Below are positions 45,131 through 54,025 of a DNA stretch of 64,000 bases, piece by piece (the first letter of the stretch is position 1; each line of letters opens with the position of its first letter). The stretch comes from Marinobacter caseinilyticus. Its GTDB lineage: Bacteria; Pseudomonadota; Gammaproteobacteria; Pseudomonadales; Oleiphilaceae. Both the position numbers and the translations under genes were made by a program. The notes below the pieces were generated by a model that had not been told where the DNA came from, did not search any database, and worked only from the letters and a program-made list of their open reading frames with translations. Where the stretch lies: NCBI RefSeq assembly GCF_011074955.1, contig NZ_WUQJ01000005.1, forward strand, positions 78,302 through 142,301, written 5' to 3'.

Positions 45131-45625
45131 GTGAAATACCATGGGATCGGGAGTTTTGTGGGGCTTGCCCTGGTCGCGGTGGCAGTTTCCGGATGCATGG
45201 AGACCAACCGCGGTTGGGACGGCGCCGAGAACGCTCCCAGGAGTTTCACGAGTGAAGGGGAACGCCTCTATTTTACCGGCGTTTCAAACTCCGGTGAGCA
45301 GATCCGTCCAGTGGGTGGGCACAGTCATATGCAGATGCATGGTGGCAGCTGTGCCACATGCCACAGTGCGGACAAGCAAGGCGGCGCAATCATGTGGCCT
45401 CGATTCTGGGTGGTGGCTCCGGCTTTAACGGAAGGGGCACTGGAGAAAGAGCATAACGACGGCCACGACCATGCAACCTACAACGAATCATCGCTTAAAA
45501 ACGCCATCGTGAACGGCATCGGTCCCGACGGGGAACCATTACACGATACGATGCCACGGTGGCGAATGTCCGAAGAAAGCCTGAATGCGCTGGTTCACTA
45601 TTTGCTCGGTGAACATTCACATTGA
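45131..45625 (+). CDS. Monoheme c-type cytochrome lipoprotein
   Basis: A 164-residue lipoprotein with lipobox VSGC (Cys22) and one heme site CATCH (74-78) in GGSCATCHSAD. His-rich segments (GGHSHMQMH; HNDGHDHATY) flank it, and the likely Met ligand is in DTMPRWRMSEE. It is a periplasmic electron carrier anchored in a membrane; the redox partner is unknown. The start is GTG 45131. A short 8-bp tandem repeat follows the stop. Confidence 0.85.
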   Translation: MKYHGIGSFVGLALVAVAVSGCMETNRGWDGAENAPRSFTSEGERLYFTGVSNSGEQIRPVGGHSHMQMHGGSCATCHSADKQGGAIMWPRFWVVAPALTEGALEKEHNDGHDHATYNESSLKNAIVNGIGPDGEPLHDTMPRWRMSEESLNALVHYLLGEHSH

Positions 45626-45629
45626 GCCG

Positions 45630-45673
45630 CTGGTTGGCTGGTTGCTTGGCTGGTTGGCTGGTTGGCTGGTTGA
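45630..45673. repeat. 8-bp tandem repeat
   Basis: CTGGTTGG is repeated about five times, with one 4-base interruption (CTTGG), directly after the cytochrome stop codon. It could be a slippage product; no terminator shape was seen. Confidence 0.8.
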
Positions 45674-45725
45674 GAGTGCAGACAAACCTGGATCGAAACT
45701 GAACTGACGCTGCGGGCCGAATGGA

Positions 45726-46181
45726 TCAAACCGGCAGTTCGATGATTTCGCCCGCCACACCCTCTTCGCTCACTTCCAGCCGCCCTACCGTGATCGGCAG
45801 GGTAAAGCGCCGGGGCCCCGCGCCACCGGGATTGAAATAAAGCACGTCGCCGATCCACTCGTTACGGGGTTTGTGGGAATGGCCGGCGATCACCACGCGG
45901 TAACCGCCTTGCGGATCGATGTCGAGGGTTTTGACGTCGTGGAGCATGTAGAAAGCGTGGCCAAGGAATTCCAGATCCTGAACATCGGGAAGCTTCGCGG
46001 CACGGCCTGTTTTGTCGATATTGCCGCGAATCGCAACCACGGGCGCGATTGCCTCCAGCGCTTCCAGAACCTCGTCGCGCCCGACGTCACCGGCGTGAAG
46101 AATCACGTCCGAGCCCTTCAATACCTCCAGGGCTTCGGGGCGGATCTTGCTGTGGGTGTCTGCGATGACGCCGATTTGCAC
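45726..46181 (-). CDS. Metallophosphoesterase, YfcE/MJ0936 family
   Basis: A 151-residue cytoplasmic phosphodiesterase. The metal motifs are all present: IGVIADTHSK, ILHAGDVG, VAIRGNID and VVIAGHSHKP. The N-terminal Met starts the first strand, so the start is secure. It cleaves phosphodiesters with Mn2+ or Ni2+; the substrate is unknown. It starts 21 bases after slyD on the same strand. Two decayed copies of its 3' part lie at 51.7 and 59.8 kb. Confidence 0.92.
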   Translation of the reverse strand: MQIGVIADTHSKIRPEALEVLKGSDVILHAGDVGRDEVLEALEAIAPVVAIRGNIDKTGRAAKLPDVQDLEFLGHAFYMLHDVKTLDIDPQGGYRVVIAGHSHKPRNEWIGDVLYFNPGGAGPRRFTLPITVGRLEVSEEGVAGEIIELPV

Positions 46182-46202
46182 GCTTACGCCCCTTCTAATC
46201 CG

Positions 46203-46682
46203 TCAGTGATGACCACCCGGCCCATGCGCGTGGCCGTGTGCTATCTCTTCCGGATTGGCGGCGCGGACTTCGACGATGTCGATATCGAAGGTCAGGGTTT
46301 TACCGGCCATTGGATGGTTGGTGTCGACATCGACAAACTTATGGCCGACCTTGGCGACGACCACATGGCGTGCGCCCTGCTCGGTTTGCACCTGGGCGAC
46401 CATGCCCGGCTTCCAGCGTTTGGCACCGCGCAGATGTTTGATCGGCACGCGCTGCATGGCATCGGCCTTGCGTGGGCCGTAGGCTTTTTCCGGGGCGATG
46501 GTGACGCTGAAGCTTTCACCGGCGTCGCGACCTTCCAGGGCTTCTTCCAGGCCTTGAACGATACCGCCGTGGCCATGCAGATAGGCGTTCGGTTCGCCGC
46601 CACGGGAGCTTTCAATGGCGTTGCCCTGGTCATCACTGACACTGTAGTGAAACAAGACCACCTGATTCTTTTCGATTGGCAT
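46203..46682 (-). CDS. slyD: FKBP-type peptidyl-prolyl isomerase, SlyD-like
   Basis: A 159-residue protein. VVLFHYSVSDDQGNAIESS and HGHGGIVQGLEEALEG form the FKBP half, the inserted flap (PEKAYGPRKADAMQRVPIKH) has the SlyD shape, and the tail is His-rich (HGHAHGPGGHH), able to bind Ni2+ or Zn2+. It is a cytoplasmic folding helper and metallochaperone. ATG 46682 is preceded by GGAG; the open frame reaches further up without a good start. It forms an operon with the phosphoesterase. Confidence 0.9.
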   Translation of the reverse strand: MPIEKNQVVLFHYSVSDDQGNAIESSRGGEPNAYLHGHGGIVQGLEEALEGRDAGESFSVTIAPEKAYGPRKADAMQRVPIKHLRGAKRWKPGMVAQVQTEQGARHVVVAKVGHKFVDVDTNHPMAGKTLTFDIDIVEVRAANPEEIAHGHAHGPGGHH

Positions 46683-46847
46683 AAACGTTCTCCACGCCGG
46701 TTTGGGGTACGCCATTATAGCCAGCCGCAGCGCTGACTCCAGCGCCGATTTGTTCTGCGGGCGTTCTTGACCGCCGGGAAAGGTCATGCCTTCGTTCGGA
46801 AGACGTTCGTAGTGGGAGTTTGCCAGTCCGTTGGCTCTGTAGCTGAC

Positions 46848-46897
46848 AACTGGGACAGATTTAATGTCCGCAAAAAATAAATCGGTCCCGGTTTTTT
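46848..46897. repeat. Inverted pair of REP copies
   Basis: AACTGGGACAGATTTAATGTC at 46848-46868 and AAAAAATAAATCGGTCCCGG from 46872 (to 46897) face each other tail to tail four bases apart, between slyD and radD. The pair can fold into one long hairpin. Confidence 0.88.
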
Positions 46898-46918
46898 ACG
46901 TGCCTCAATTTAAAGGCC

Positions 46919-48709
46919 TTACACTTCATTCGCCTTACGATAATTACCCTGATAATCAAAGATCCGCTCCTGCACCTGCCAATAGTGCTTTTGCTTGCGG
47001 GCAATCACAAAATCCGGTGCCGGCAACAAGGTTTGTAGCTCAAGCACCTCATCAATCCTGCTGAACGCTTTCGGGGCCTGGCTGTTCTCGAAGCGACGGC
47101 CGAACAGTTTGTTAAAGACGGTGCGCTGTGCCGGTTTGTTGAAATCAAACGACTCGCTGAGTTCCTCCCCATCCTCACCGTGATAGGTGATCCTCAGTTT
47201 GCTGCCGGTTTTGCCGGTAGGGGCACTTAATGTGATGCCGGCGCAACGGATCACCATGGCATCCTTGAGTTTCAGGGCGTCTCTGAGCTGATCATCCGGG
47301 TCGATGATGGCTTTCTGACACTGCTGACAGTTGCGGGCCGCGATATCGTTCTCGCCACCGCAGTGTGGGCACGCCTTGAACCGAAAACGGTAATCGCACT
47401 GTTCAGGGCGCCAGTGCTGCCCGGCAGACCCATCCTCGTCCGCAGGCTCCAGCAGCCCCTGACAACGGCGCCCGTAGTGTTCAATCACGCGGCCGTCACT
47501 GTCTGTTTTGCCCCAGTAGATATTGGCAAAACCACAGCCCGGGCAGAACACCTGCACCGGCTCGCTGTCGGGTTTCGGTTTCGCCTCCCCCACCTCCGGG
47601 TGATGCAGATTGACGCTGTTGCCCGCGTAATCAATCACCAGGCAATCCTGTTTGCCTTCATCCAGACGAAGCCCGCGGCCCACGATCTGCTGATACAGGC
47701 TGACCGACTGGGTGGGGCGAAGAATAGCGATGAAGTCCACATGGGGCGCATCAAAGCCCGTGGTGAGCACGGACACGTTCACCAGGTACTTCAACTGCCG
47801 CTGCTTGAAGCGCTGAATCCGCGACGCCCGTTCGTTCAGATCGGTCGCGCCGGTCACCAGGGCGGTCTGGTGTTCCGGCAGATAGCCGGTGATCTCCCGC
47901 GCATGATCCACCGTCGCCGCAAAGATCATCACCCCCTGGCGCTCAACGGCCAGTTCCATCACCTGCTCGATGATCGCCCGGGTCACCCGCTGATGTTTGC
48001 TCAGCAGCTGGTTAACGTCTCTCTCGGCGTATTCGCCAAAGCGGTCCTGAGCCAGCGCGGAGAAATCGTATTGCGCCACCGCCGCATTCACCAACTCAGG
48101 CCTGGTGAGATACCCCCGGCTGATCATATAGCTCAACGGCAGTTCGTAAATGCAGTGCTGAAAGGGCTTGTCCTGCTCTTCGTCAGAACCGCGAACAAAG
48201 CCCCGGTAGTGATAGCGATAGATCCAGCCCATGGCCAAGCGATAGGGGGTGGCGGTGAGTCCGAGCACTTTGAGGGAATCGTTCTGTTGCCGAAGCAGCT
48301 CAATGATCCGTTGGTACTGACTGGTTTCCTCACCACTGACCCGATGGCACTCATCGATGATGACCAATGAGTATTCATCCCGGAACTGATCCAGATTCGC
48401 GGATACGGACTGCACGCTGGCAAAGGTTACCTGATGTTGGTTTTCCTTAAGTTTCAGCCCGGCGGAGAAGACGCCACCGCTTAACCCATAGCTCTGGTAT
48501 TTGGCGTGATTCTGCTCCACCAGCTCTTTTACGTGGGTCAGTACCAGAATCTTGCGCCAGGCAAGACGGGCCAACTCGGCAATGACCAGGCTCTTGCCCG
48601 CGCCGGTCGGCAGCACAATAACGGCGGATTCATCAGATTTGCGAAAGTGCCGCAACGTGGCATCGACCGCTTCCTGCTGGTAAGGCCGGAGTTTGAAAGA
48701 CGCATTCAT
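46919..48709 (-). CDS. radD: DNA repair helicase RadD-like
   Basis: A 596-residue superfamily 2 helicase. Walker A is VLPTGAGKS (32-40), the DEAD-box variant is DECH (119-122), and LGLTATPYRL, LTTGFDAPHVDFI and QIVGRGLRL are motifs III, V and VI. A zinc-binding C-terminal part carries three Cys pairs (CPGCG, CPHCG, CQQC). Length and order fit YejH/RadD, which works with single-strand DNA-binding protein in recombination repair. It is cytoplasmic and a single gene, with REP elements on both sides. Confidence 0.9.
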   Translation of the reverse strand: MNASFKLRPYQQEAVDATLRHFRKSDESAVIVLPTGAGKSLVIAELARLAWRKILVLTHVKELVEQNHAKYQSYGLSGGVFSAGLKLKENQHQVTFASVQSVSANLDQFRDEYSLVIIDECHRVSGEETSQYQRIIELLRQQNDSLKVLGLTATPYRLAMGWIYRYHYRGFVRGSDEEQDKPFQHCIYELPLSYMISRGYLTRPELVNAAVAQYDFSALAQDRFGEYAERDVNQLLSKHQRVTRAIIEQVMELAVERQGVMIFAATVDHAREITGYLPEHQTALVTGATDLNERASRIQRFKQRQLKYLVNVSVLTTGFDAPHVDFIAILRPTQSVSLYQQIVGRGLRLDEGKQDCLVIDYAGNSVNLHHPEVGEAKPKPDSEPVQVFCPGCGFANIYWGKTDSDGRVIEHYGRRCQGLLEPADEDGSAGQHWRPEQCDYRFRFKACPHCGGENDIAARNCQQCQKAIIDPDDQLRDALKLKDAMVIRCAGITLSAPTGKTGSKLRITYHGEDGEELSESFDFNKPAQRTVFNKLFGRRFENSQAPKAFSRIDEVLELQTLLPAPDFVIARKQKHYWQVQERIFDYQGNYRKANEV

Positions 48710-48786
48710 TCGTAGTGCTTAATCGCTATCAGGAGGAGAAGGCGGTCATACTAGCAAATGCCGCTACCGTTGCCTGTGAGGCATCC

Positions 48787-48806
48787 ATAAATCTGTCCCG
48801 GTTTTC
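48787..48806. repeat. REP copy
   Basis: TAAATCTGTCCCGGTTTTCT, plus orientation, upstream of radD in a 260-bp gap. Nothing else was recognised in the gap. Confidence 0.85.
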
Positions 48807-48969
48807 TCATCACCCGTAGTAGGACTGTAGCTGTTAATGCAGCCACGACAGGAGTAAATTCAAAGCTATAGCTGCGCATGCAGAGCCAGTCACTGGCAGT
48901 GCGTATTCAGACTCTGACCGGAGTAGACATGCCGGCTCCACCCGCCATATGGTCCACTGGAGTCATGTC

Positions 48970-50595
48970 ATGAACACAATCTCTCGCTTAATACTTGCGG
49001 TTACTATCTGCTTTATTCCTCCCGCTTTCGCGCATCAGGACACCATGAATGATGGCCATACCCATAGCACCGGGGATGACATCGGCACCGTCAATTTTCA
49101 GGCCGACTGTGATGACGGGGTGCGCGCTGACGTCGATCATGCCCTGGGCATGATGCATCACATGATGTACACCCAGGCCCGCGCCGAGTTCAGTGCCATT
49201 ACCCAGGCCGATCCCGACTGTGCCATGGCCCATTGGGGTGTCGCCACGTCGCTGTTCCAGCCATTATGGGGCACCACACCGAGCACTGAGGATATCACCC
49301 AAGGTCGCCAGGCCATCCAGCAAGCCCGTAACGCGGCCGAAGAAGAGCGTGAACGGCTGCTGATAGACGCGACCGCTGCGTTCTTCGAGCCGGAGACCGA
49401 CCAGGTCCGGGAGCGGCTGGCCGGCTGGATTGAGGGGATGGATCAGGCCTATCAAGCCTTCCCGGACGACGCTAACGTCGCTACCCTGTATGCCTTGTCT
49501 CGCTTGACGCTGGCGCTGTCCGCCGAAGACCGCAAGGCACTGCACAACGAAGCCGAACAGGTACTGCGTGCGGTTTGGGAGACCGAACCCACCCATCCCG
49601 GGGCAGTGCATTACTCCATACACGCCACGGATGCCGATGGCCGCGCTGGCAACGCCACGGAAATCGTGGACTCCTACACCGGAATAGCCCCCAGCGTTCC
49701 CCATGCCTTGCACATGCCGTCTCACATTTATGTGCGGCTCGGTGACTGGCCCCGGATGATTGAATGGAATCAGCAGTCCGCAGACGTGGCGGTCGATCAC
49801 AAGGTCGAGGGCGCCACGTCGTTCCACTACATTCATGCCCTTGATTATCTGGTCTATGGCCACCTCCAGCGGGGTGAAGACAACGCGGCTCGCAGCGTCT
49901 GGGAGTCCGCCCAAGCCAACGGACCGCATCAGGCCAATTTCCCCGGCGCCTTCCACCTGGCATCCATCCCCGCCAGGTTGGCCGTTGAAGAACGGGATTG
50001 GGAGGCGGCCGCCGCCATTAACCCCCGTGCCGTCGACTACATTAGCTGGGACAAGTTCCCCTGGCCCGAGGCTCTGAGTTGGTTCGCACGCGGGCTTGGG
50101 GCCGTCCACACCGGTGATCTGGACGCCGCCCGCACGGCTGAACAGCGCCTGGAGACTCTGGTGGAAACCGCCCGGTCCGCGGCCGATCCGCGTTTCTCGA
50201 CCTACATTGAGGTGGATCGGAGGATCCTTGCCGGGTGGATTGCGCAAGCCCAGGGTGAACCAGACCGTGCCATCGAACTGATGCGTTCCGCCGGGCAGTT
50301 GGAAGCCAGCGTCGAGAAGCATCCAGTCAGCCCCGGAGCCCTGCTCCCGCCCTACGAAGCGCTTGGCGATCTGCTAGTCGCCCTGAATCGCCCGGCCGAG
50401 GCCCTCGCCGCCTATCAGCAGTCCGATCACACCTGGCCGAATCGGTATAACACCCTGGAAGGCGCGGCCCGCGCAGCCGATCTGGCTGGCGATACCGGAT
50501 CCGCCGGGCAGTGGGCCCGTCGACTGCTGGAGATAGCCCCGGAAGCAGAGCGCGGGTCGATCGAACGGATACAGACGTTGGCGGGGAGAAGCTAG
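48970..50595 (+). CDS. Exported TPR protein
   Basis: A 541-residue protein with a signal peptide (ending AFAH, about 21) followed by a His- and Asp-rich stretch (HQDTMNDGHTHSTGDD). Tetratricopeptide-like helix pairs fill the rest (ALGMMHHMMYTQARAEFSAI; PPYEALGDLLVALNRPAEAL). HPGAVHYSIHATD and ALHMPSHIYVRLGDW are conserved in this poorly described family. It is a periplasmic scaffold of unknown partner. ATG 48970 is chosen because it begins the signal peptide. It is transcribed alone, with a hairpin following. Confidence 0.78.
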   Translation: MNTISRLILAVTICFIPPAFAHQDTMNDGHTHSTGDDIGTVNFQADCDDGVRADVDHALGMMHHMMYTQARAEFSAITQADPDCAMAHWGVATSLFQPLWGTTPSTEDITQGRQAIQQARNAAEEERERLLIDATAAFFEPETDQVRERLAGWIEGMDQAYQAFPDDANVATLYALSRLTLALSAEDRKALHNEAEQVLRAVWETEPTHPGAVHYSIHATDADGRAGNATEIVDSYTGIAPSVPHALHMPSHIYVRLGDWPRMIEWNQQSADVAVDHKVEGATSFHYIHALDYLVYGHLQRGEDNAARSVWESAQANGPHQANFPGAFHLASIPARLAVEERDWEAAAAINPRAVDYISWDKFPWPEALSWFARGLGAVHTGDLDAARTAEQRLETLVETARSAADPRFSTYIEVDRRILAGWIAQAQGEPDRAIELMRSAGQLEASVEKHPVSPGALLPPYEALGDLLVALNRPAEALAAYQQSDHTWPNRYNTLEGAARAADLAGDTGSAGQWARRLLEIAPEAERGSIERIQTLAGRS

Positions 50596-50600
50596 GTCCC

Positions 50601-50632
50601 TCGGGTCGGGACCCTTCAGGTTCCCGACCCGA
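50601..50632. terminator. 11-bp hairpin after the TPR gene
   Basis: TCGGGTCGGGA (50601-50611) pairs with TCCCGACCCGA (50622-50632), six bases after the stop. No T-run follows, so this is a probable rather than certain terminator. Confidence 0.6.
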
Positions 50633-50675
50633 TGCCGGTTATCCTGTGAGCCCGATAAATCTGGCTCGAACGACA

Positions 50676-51534
50676 TCATCCGGAGCTGCGCGGGTCGGGC
50701 GTCTCTTCGTCAAGCCAGGTGCCGCAGTGTTTACAATACCTGGCGTCGACTTCATGGCGATGTTTACCGCATCCCGGGCAGGCTTCATCGGAGTAACGTT
50801 CCGCTCGCAGGGTGCGAATCACTTCCGCGGAAAAAACCCCAACGGGAAGCGCAATGATCGAGTAGCCCGTCAACATGATCATCATGGAAATGAACTGCCC
50901 CCAAGGCAGTCACCGGCGTTATATCGCCATAGCCCACGGTTGTCAGTGTCACGATTCCCCAGTAGATCGATGTGGGAATACTGGTGAAGCCGGCCTCAGC
51001 CGGCTCTATCAGATAGAGCAAAGAAGAGAAGATGGTCACGACCATCAGCACGGCAAACAGAAAAAGCAGGATCTGGTGCCGGCTGCGAATCAAGGCGTCC
51101 ATCAACAGGCGGCCCTCGCCCACTACCGTCATCATTTCCAGTACCCGAAACAGCCGCAGGGTCCGCAGCAGACGCACGACTACGAGAGTCTGCGCACCCG
51201 GGATCAATAACGCCAGCCAAGTGGGCAGGACAGCCAGAACGTCGATAATCCCGTAAAAGCTTTTCAGGTAAAGCTTCGGTTTCTCCAGGCAATAGATGCG
51301 CAGGGCCAGTTCAATGGTGAACAGCAGCGTTATGCCCCACTCCACACCAAAAAAAAGCTCACCGTAGCGGGCATGATATTCCGGCACACTGTCCAGGAGA
51401 ATAATCCCCACGCTGAGGAATATCAGCAACGCCAAAAAAACATCAAAGCCCTTCGCCAGGAGGGTATCAGTCTCGAAAATGATCTGAAAAAGGCGTGTTT
51501 TAATCCCCAGGCCACCGGGTTTTATAGTCGCCAT
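50676..51534 (-). pseudogene. Voltage-gated potassium channel, frameshifted
   Basis: The first frame gives S1-S4 (TLVVVRLLRTLRLFRVLEM is the charged S4) and the selectivity filter TVGYGD. It then goes out of frame at a G5 run near 50900. Dropping one G continues as MIMLTGYSIIALPVGVFSAE (S6) and a C-terminal zinc ribbon (CPGCGKHRHEVDARYCKHCG). The intact protein would have about 285 residues, an inner-membrane K+ channel of the Kv type with a small zinc tail. It is an error or a recent loss. ATG 51534 is preceded by GAGAGG. Confidence 0.85.
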
Positions 51535-51675
51535 CCAAGCTGCCTCTCTACCCGTCACTGAAAGTCGAAAATCCGGTGAATAGGTGCAACCCAGGACTAC
51601 TAATCCTGCAAACCGCCGTATTGCCCCTGATCATTGACTGTAGACGCTAACCGTTTTAGTCGCCGCAGCGATCAA

Positions 51676-51763
51676 ACCTTCAGTTCGATGATTTCACCCG
51701 CCACACCCTCGGCGCTCACCACGCGGTAACTGCCTTACGGATCGGCGGCGTGGGCCTTGCTCG
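51676..51763 (-). pseudogene. Mosaic scrap of the phosphoesterase-slyD region
   Basis: Three short blocks copy the slyD-phosphoesterase region in the same order with the DNA between them lost: 51676-51712 matches 45735-45771, 51719-51744 matches about 45893-45919, and 51749-51769 matches 46372-46392 (TGCTCGGTTTGCACC). The last block fuses into the rlmF reading frame. Confidence 0.6.
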
Positions 51764-52491
51764 GTTTGCACCCGAGAAATCTACACAACCAAGGCTATGA
51801 CTTCCCAGCTCTCGTAAAGGGCCACCCAGTACTAGCCCCCTATGTAAAACCGAACGCTCACGGCGACCTTTCCATCGATTTCGCAGACCCATTGGCAGTA
51901 AAAACGCTCAATGCCGCGTTATTAAACCGATACTACTACATTGTCGACTGGGATATACCCGAGGGCGCGCTTTGCCCTCCAATCCCAGGCAGAGCCGGCT
52001 ATATCCATTGCATGGCTGACGTGCCTGGGCTTGAACAGCCCAGCATCAAGTTGCTCGATATAGGGACTGAAGCCAATGGAATCTACCCGCCACTGGCCAG
52101 CCAAATGTGCGGCTGGCAGTGCGTCGGTAGTGACATCAACATTCAGTCGCTTGCGAACGTCGCCAGGATTGTCGCCAACAACCCCACACTAAAAGATCGC
52201 TTCACGCTGCGCACGCAACACGATAGAAACCACATTTTTGAACGGATCATTCAAGCCGGTGAGTTCTTTGATGTCAGCGTCTGCGACCCACCCTTCCAAG
52301 CCTCACTCGATGAAGCACTTAAAGGTAGCCAGCTTAAACTCAATAACCTTGCTCGTAGTCGCGGTGAGCAAAAAGCAAAAACCAAATCCCCCACCCGGAA
52401 TTTTGGCGGGCTGGGAGCCGTCGATAGACGGGAAATAGAGATGAAGCAGGGCAATAAGACTACGAGGGTATTGGCCTGGACATTCATCTGA
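51757..52491 (+). pseudogene. rlmF: 23S rRNA m6A methyltransferase RlmF-like, truncated at both ends
   Basis: The frame shows GLHPRNLHNQGYDFPAL, DFADPLAVKTLNAALLNRYY, DWDIPEGALCPPIPGRAGY, the SAM site LLDIGTEANGIYPPL and the catalytic DPPF (CDPPFQASLDEA). These are RlmF landmarks (methylation of A1618 in 23S rRNA). After NFGGLGAVDRREIE the frame ends early, missing roughly the last 70-90 residues. At the 5' end it starts inside a mosaic scrap, without ribosome-binding site or normal N-terminus. It is probably inactive unless the start lies elsewhere. Confidence 0.75.
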
Positions 52492-52538
52492 GCAAAGGGG
52501 CGGTTGAACGTCGTACGCGACTTGTTTGAACGCCCAAT

Positions 52539-53579
52539 TCAGCCAATGAACATCAACACCACACCAAGCCCGTAGAGCACCATGATTGCCAGACTCTCTG
52601 CACCGATTCGTCCGACGCCATAGCGTTCCCGACGTATCAGCCCCATGATCAGGATGGCCGCCATCAACAGGGTCAGTGCGACCCAACGTTCCGAGTCGAC
52701 GGTCATCGTGTGGTAGAGCGAGCCGTCCCGGTAGGCGATATCCGAGGCGGCCATGAAAAGCGTATCGAAGGCATTCCCGCCGATGATGCCAGCCACCGCG
52801 AGTGTGAGCGCACCCCGCCTTACCGCGGCAACTGACGTAACCAGCTCCGGAATGGACGTACTGACCGCTGTCAGAAGAACACCGACGATTGTCTGGCTCA
52901 ACCCGGCTTCCGAGCTGATTGTCGTGGCGGCGGGTTCCAGCACCAGGCCAGCCACTCCAAGCGTTGCCATGAGCATTGCGAATTCTGTCCAGAGACGGCT
53001 CATTGATGGCAACTGGCTCATGCTCTCCGGCTCGTCCTGCCGGGTCTCACCGGTAATGGAGGGGTGCCACATGGGTTTCGCGCCGGCACTCTGGATGAGC
53101 CGGGTGCCGTAGAAATAAAAGCCAAGCAGTATCGGGGTAACGGGGTGGATGTTCCAGACGGTCACATCCGGCAAGCTCGGTGCCAAAAGGATCAATGCCA
53201 GGAGCGCAATAAGCAGTCCGTTCTGCATCATGTTCGGGGCTGAGGCAGCCGCGTGTTCCAGGTTCGCACGACGGTAGACAATGTCGGCAATGGCCAGGAA
53301 AAAGGTCTGTACCGCGATGCCCCCAAGGGCATTACTGACAGCCAGCTCCGGGTGCCCCCGGTAGGCTGCTGTTACCGAGAGCACTGCACCACTCAGAGAT
53401 GTCGCAGCCCCCAGAAGCACGGCTCCAGCTGTCGCCTCACCCAGCCCGGTCCGGTCGGCTAGCTGGTCGACCACGCGTGTGATGCGTGTCCCCGCGATAG
53501 CAATCACCAAGGCACAGATACTGAAAACCACGATGCTCTGTAACAGCGTCCAGCTGTCCGGATCCACGATCGGCACCAT
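52539..53579 (-). CDS. Sodium/calcium exchanger family antiporter
   Basis: A 346-residue inner-membrane protein with about ten helices in two halves. The alpha repeats are visible: GEATAGAVLLGAATSLSGAV in the first and LLTAVSTSIPELVTSV with GGNAFDTLF in the second. These are the cation-binding motifs of CaCA exchangers (YrbG-like). It moves Na+ against Ca2+ or H+; direction and ion are unknown. AAGGGAGGG precedes ATG 53579. It is a single gene. Confidence 0.9.
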   Translation of the reverse strand: MVPIVDPDSWTLLQSIVVFSICALVIAIAGTRITRVVDQLADRTGLGEATAGAVLLGAATSLSGAVLSVTAAYRGHPELAVSNALGGIAVQTFFLAIADIVYRRANLEHAAASAPNMMQNGLLIALLALILLAPSLPDVTVWNIHPVTPILLGFYFYGTRLIQSAGAKPMWHPSITGETRQDEPESMSQLPSMSRLWTEFAMLMATLGVAGLVLEPAATTISSEAGLSQTIVGVLLTAVSTSIPELVTSVAAVRRGALTLAVAGIIGGNAFDTLFMAASDIAYRDGSLYHTMTVDSERWVALTLLMAAILIMGLIRRERYGVGRIGAESLAIMVLYGLGVVLMFIG

Positions 53580-53679
53580 CGCCCTCCCTTATAAAACCGG
53601 GCACAATCACCCTGGACTGTCTTGGCCTCAGCTTCTCCTTGCTGCTGACGCACAGAATCCGTTCTGTGCGCTGGCAGCC

Positions 53680-53772
53680 GATGTTAACCGAAGTACCCGC
53701 GGTGTTGATAGTGACTCAAGTTGGCGTTGCCCTATCCGAAAATCCGTAAAAATAAATCCGTCCTGGTTTTCC
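53680..53772. pseudogene. RAYT start scrap followed by a REP copy
   Basis: On the minus strand 53680-53735 reads VTINTAGTSVNIGCQRTER, which parallels the RAYT start piece at 63.7 kb (VTTNLHRASVNIGVQRGHNR). The next bases lead to AAATAAATCCGTCCTGGTTTTCC (53750-53772). So the element and the transposase start are copied together as one unit of about 100 bp. Confidence 0.6.
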
Positions 53773-53833
53773 GAATCAATTCATCTGACGGAGAACCATT
53801 CCCCTTCTCAAAAAACTGCAGATCGGCCTCTAC

Positions 53834-53856
53834 AAATAAAACTGTCCCGGTTTTCC
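53834..53856. repeat. REP copy
   Basis: AAATAAAACTGTCCCGGTTTTCC in plus orientation, 62 bases after the copy at 53750-53772. Between 53857 and 53966 no gene was recognised. Confidence 0.85.
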
Positions 53857-53966
53857 GGCTTTTGCGTTATTTGTTTGCGTGGGGCCGCCTACGACATGGC
53901 CTCCGAATTCAAAATGGCAGCGCAAGGCATGTCATGTTTACTCTGCCCCATTTTGCATCGTTCATA

Positions 53967-53998
53967 CGAAAAACAGCCCCGTGTGGGGCTGTTTTTCG
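53967..53998. terminator. Bidirectional terminator
   Basis: CGAAAAACAGCCCC (53967-53980), loop GTGT, GGGGCTGTTTTTCG (53985-53998). On the minus strand it ends the four-gene lipoprotein operon, 28 bases after its last stop. Confidence 0.9.
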
Positions 53999-54025
53999 AA
54001 CTATCCAGCTAGCCTGGATGCACTA

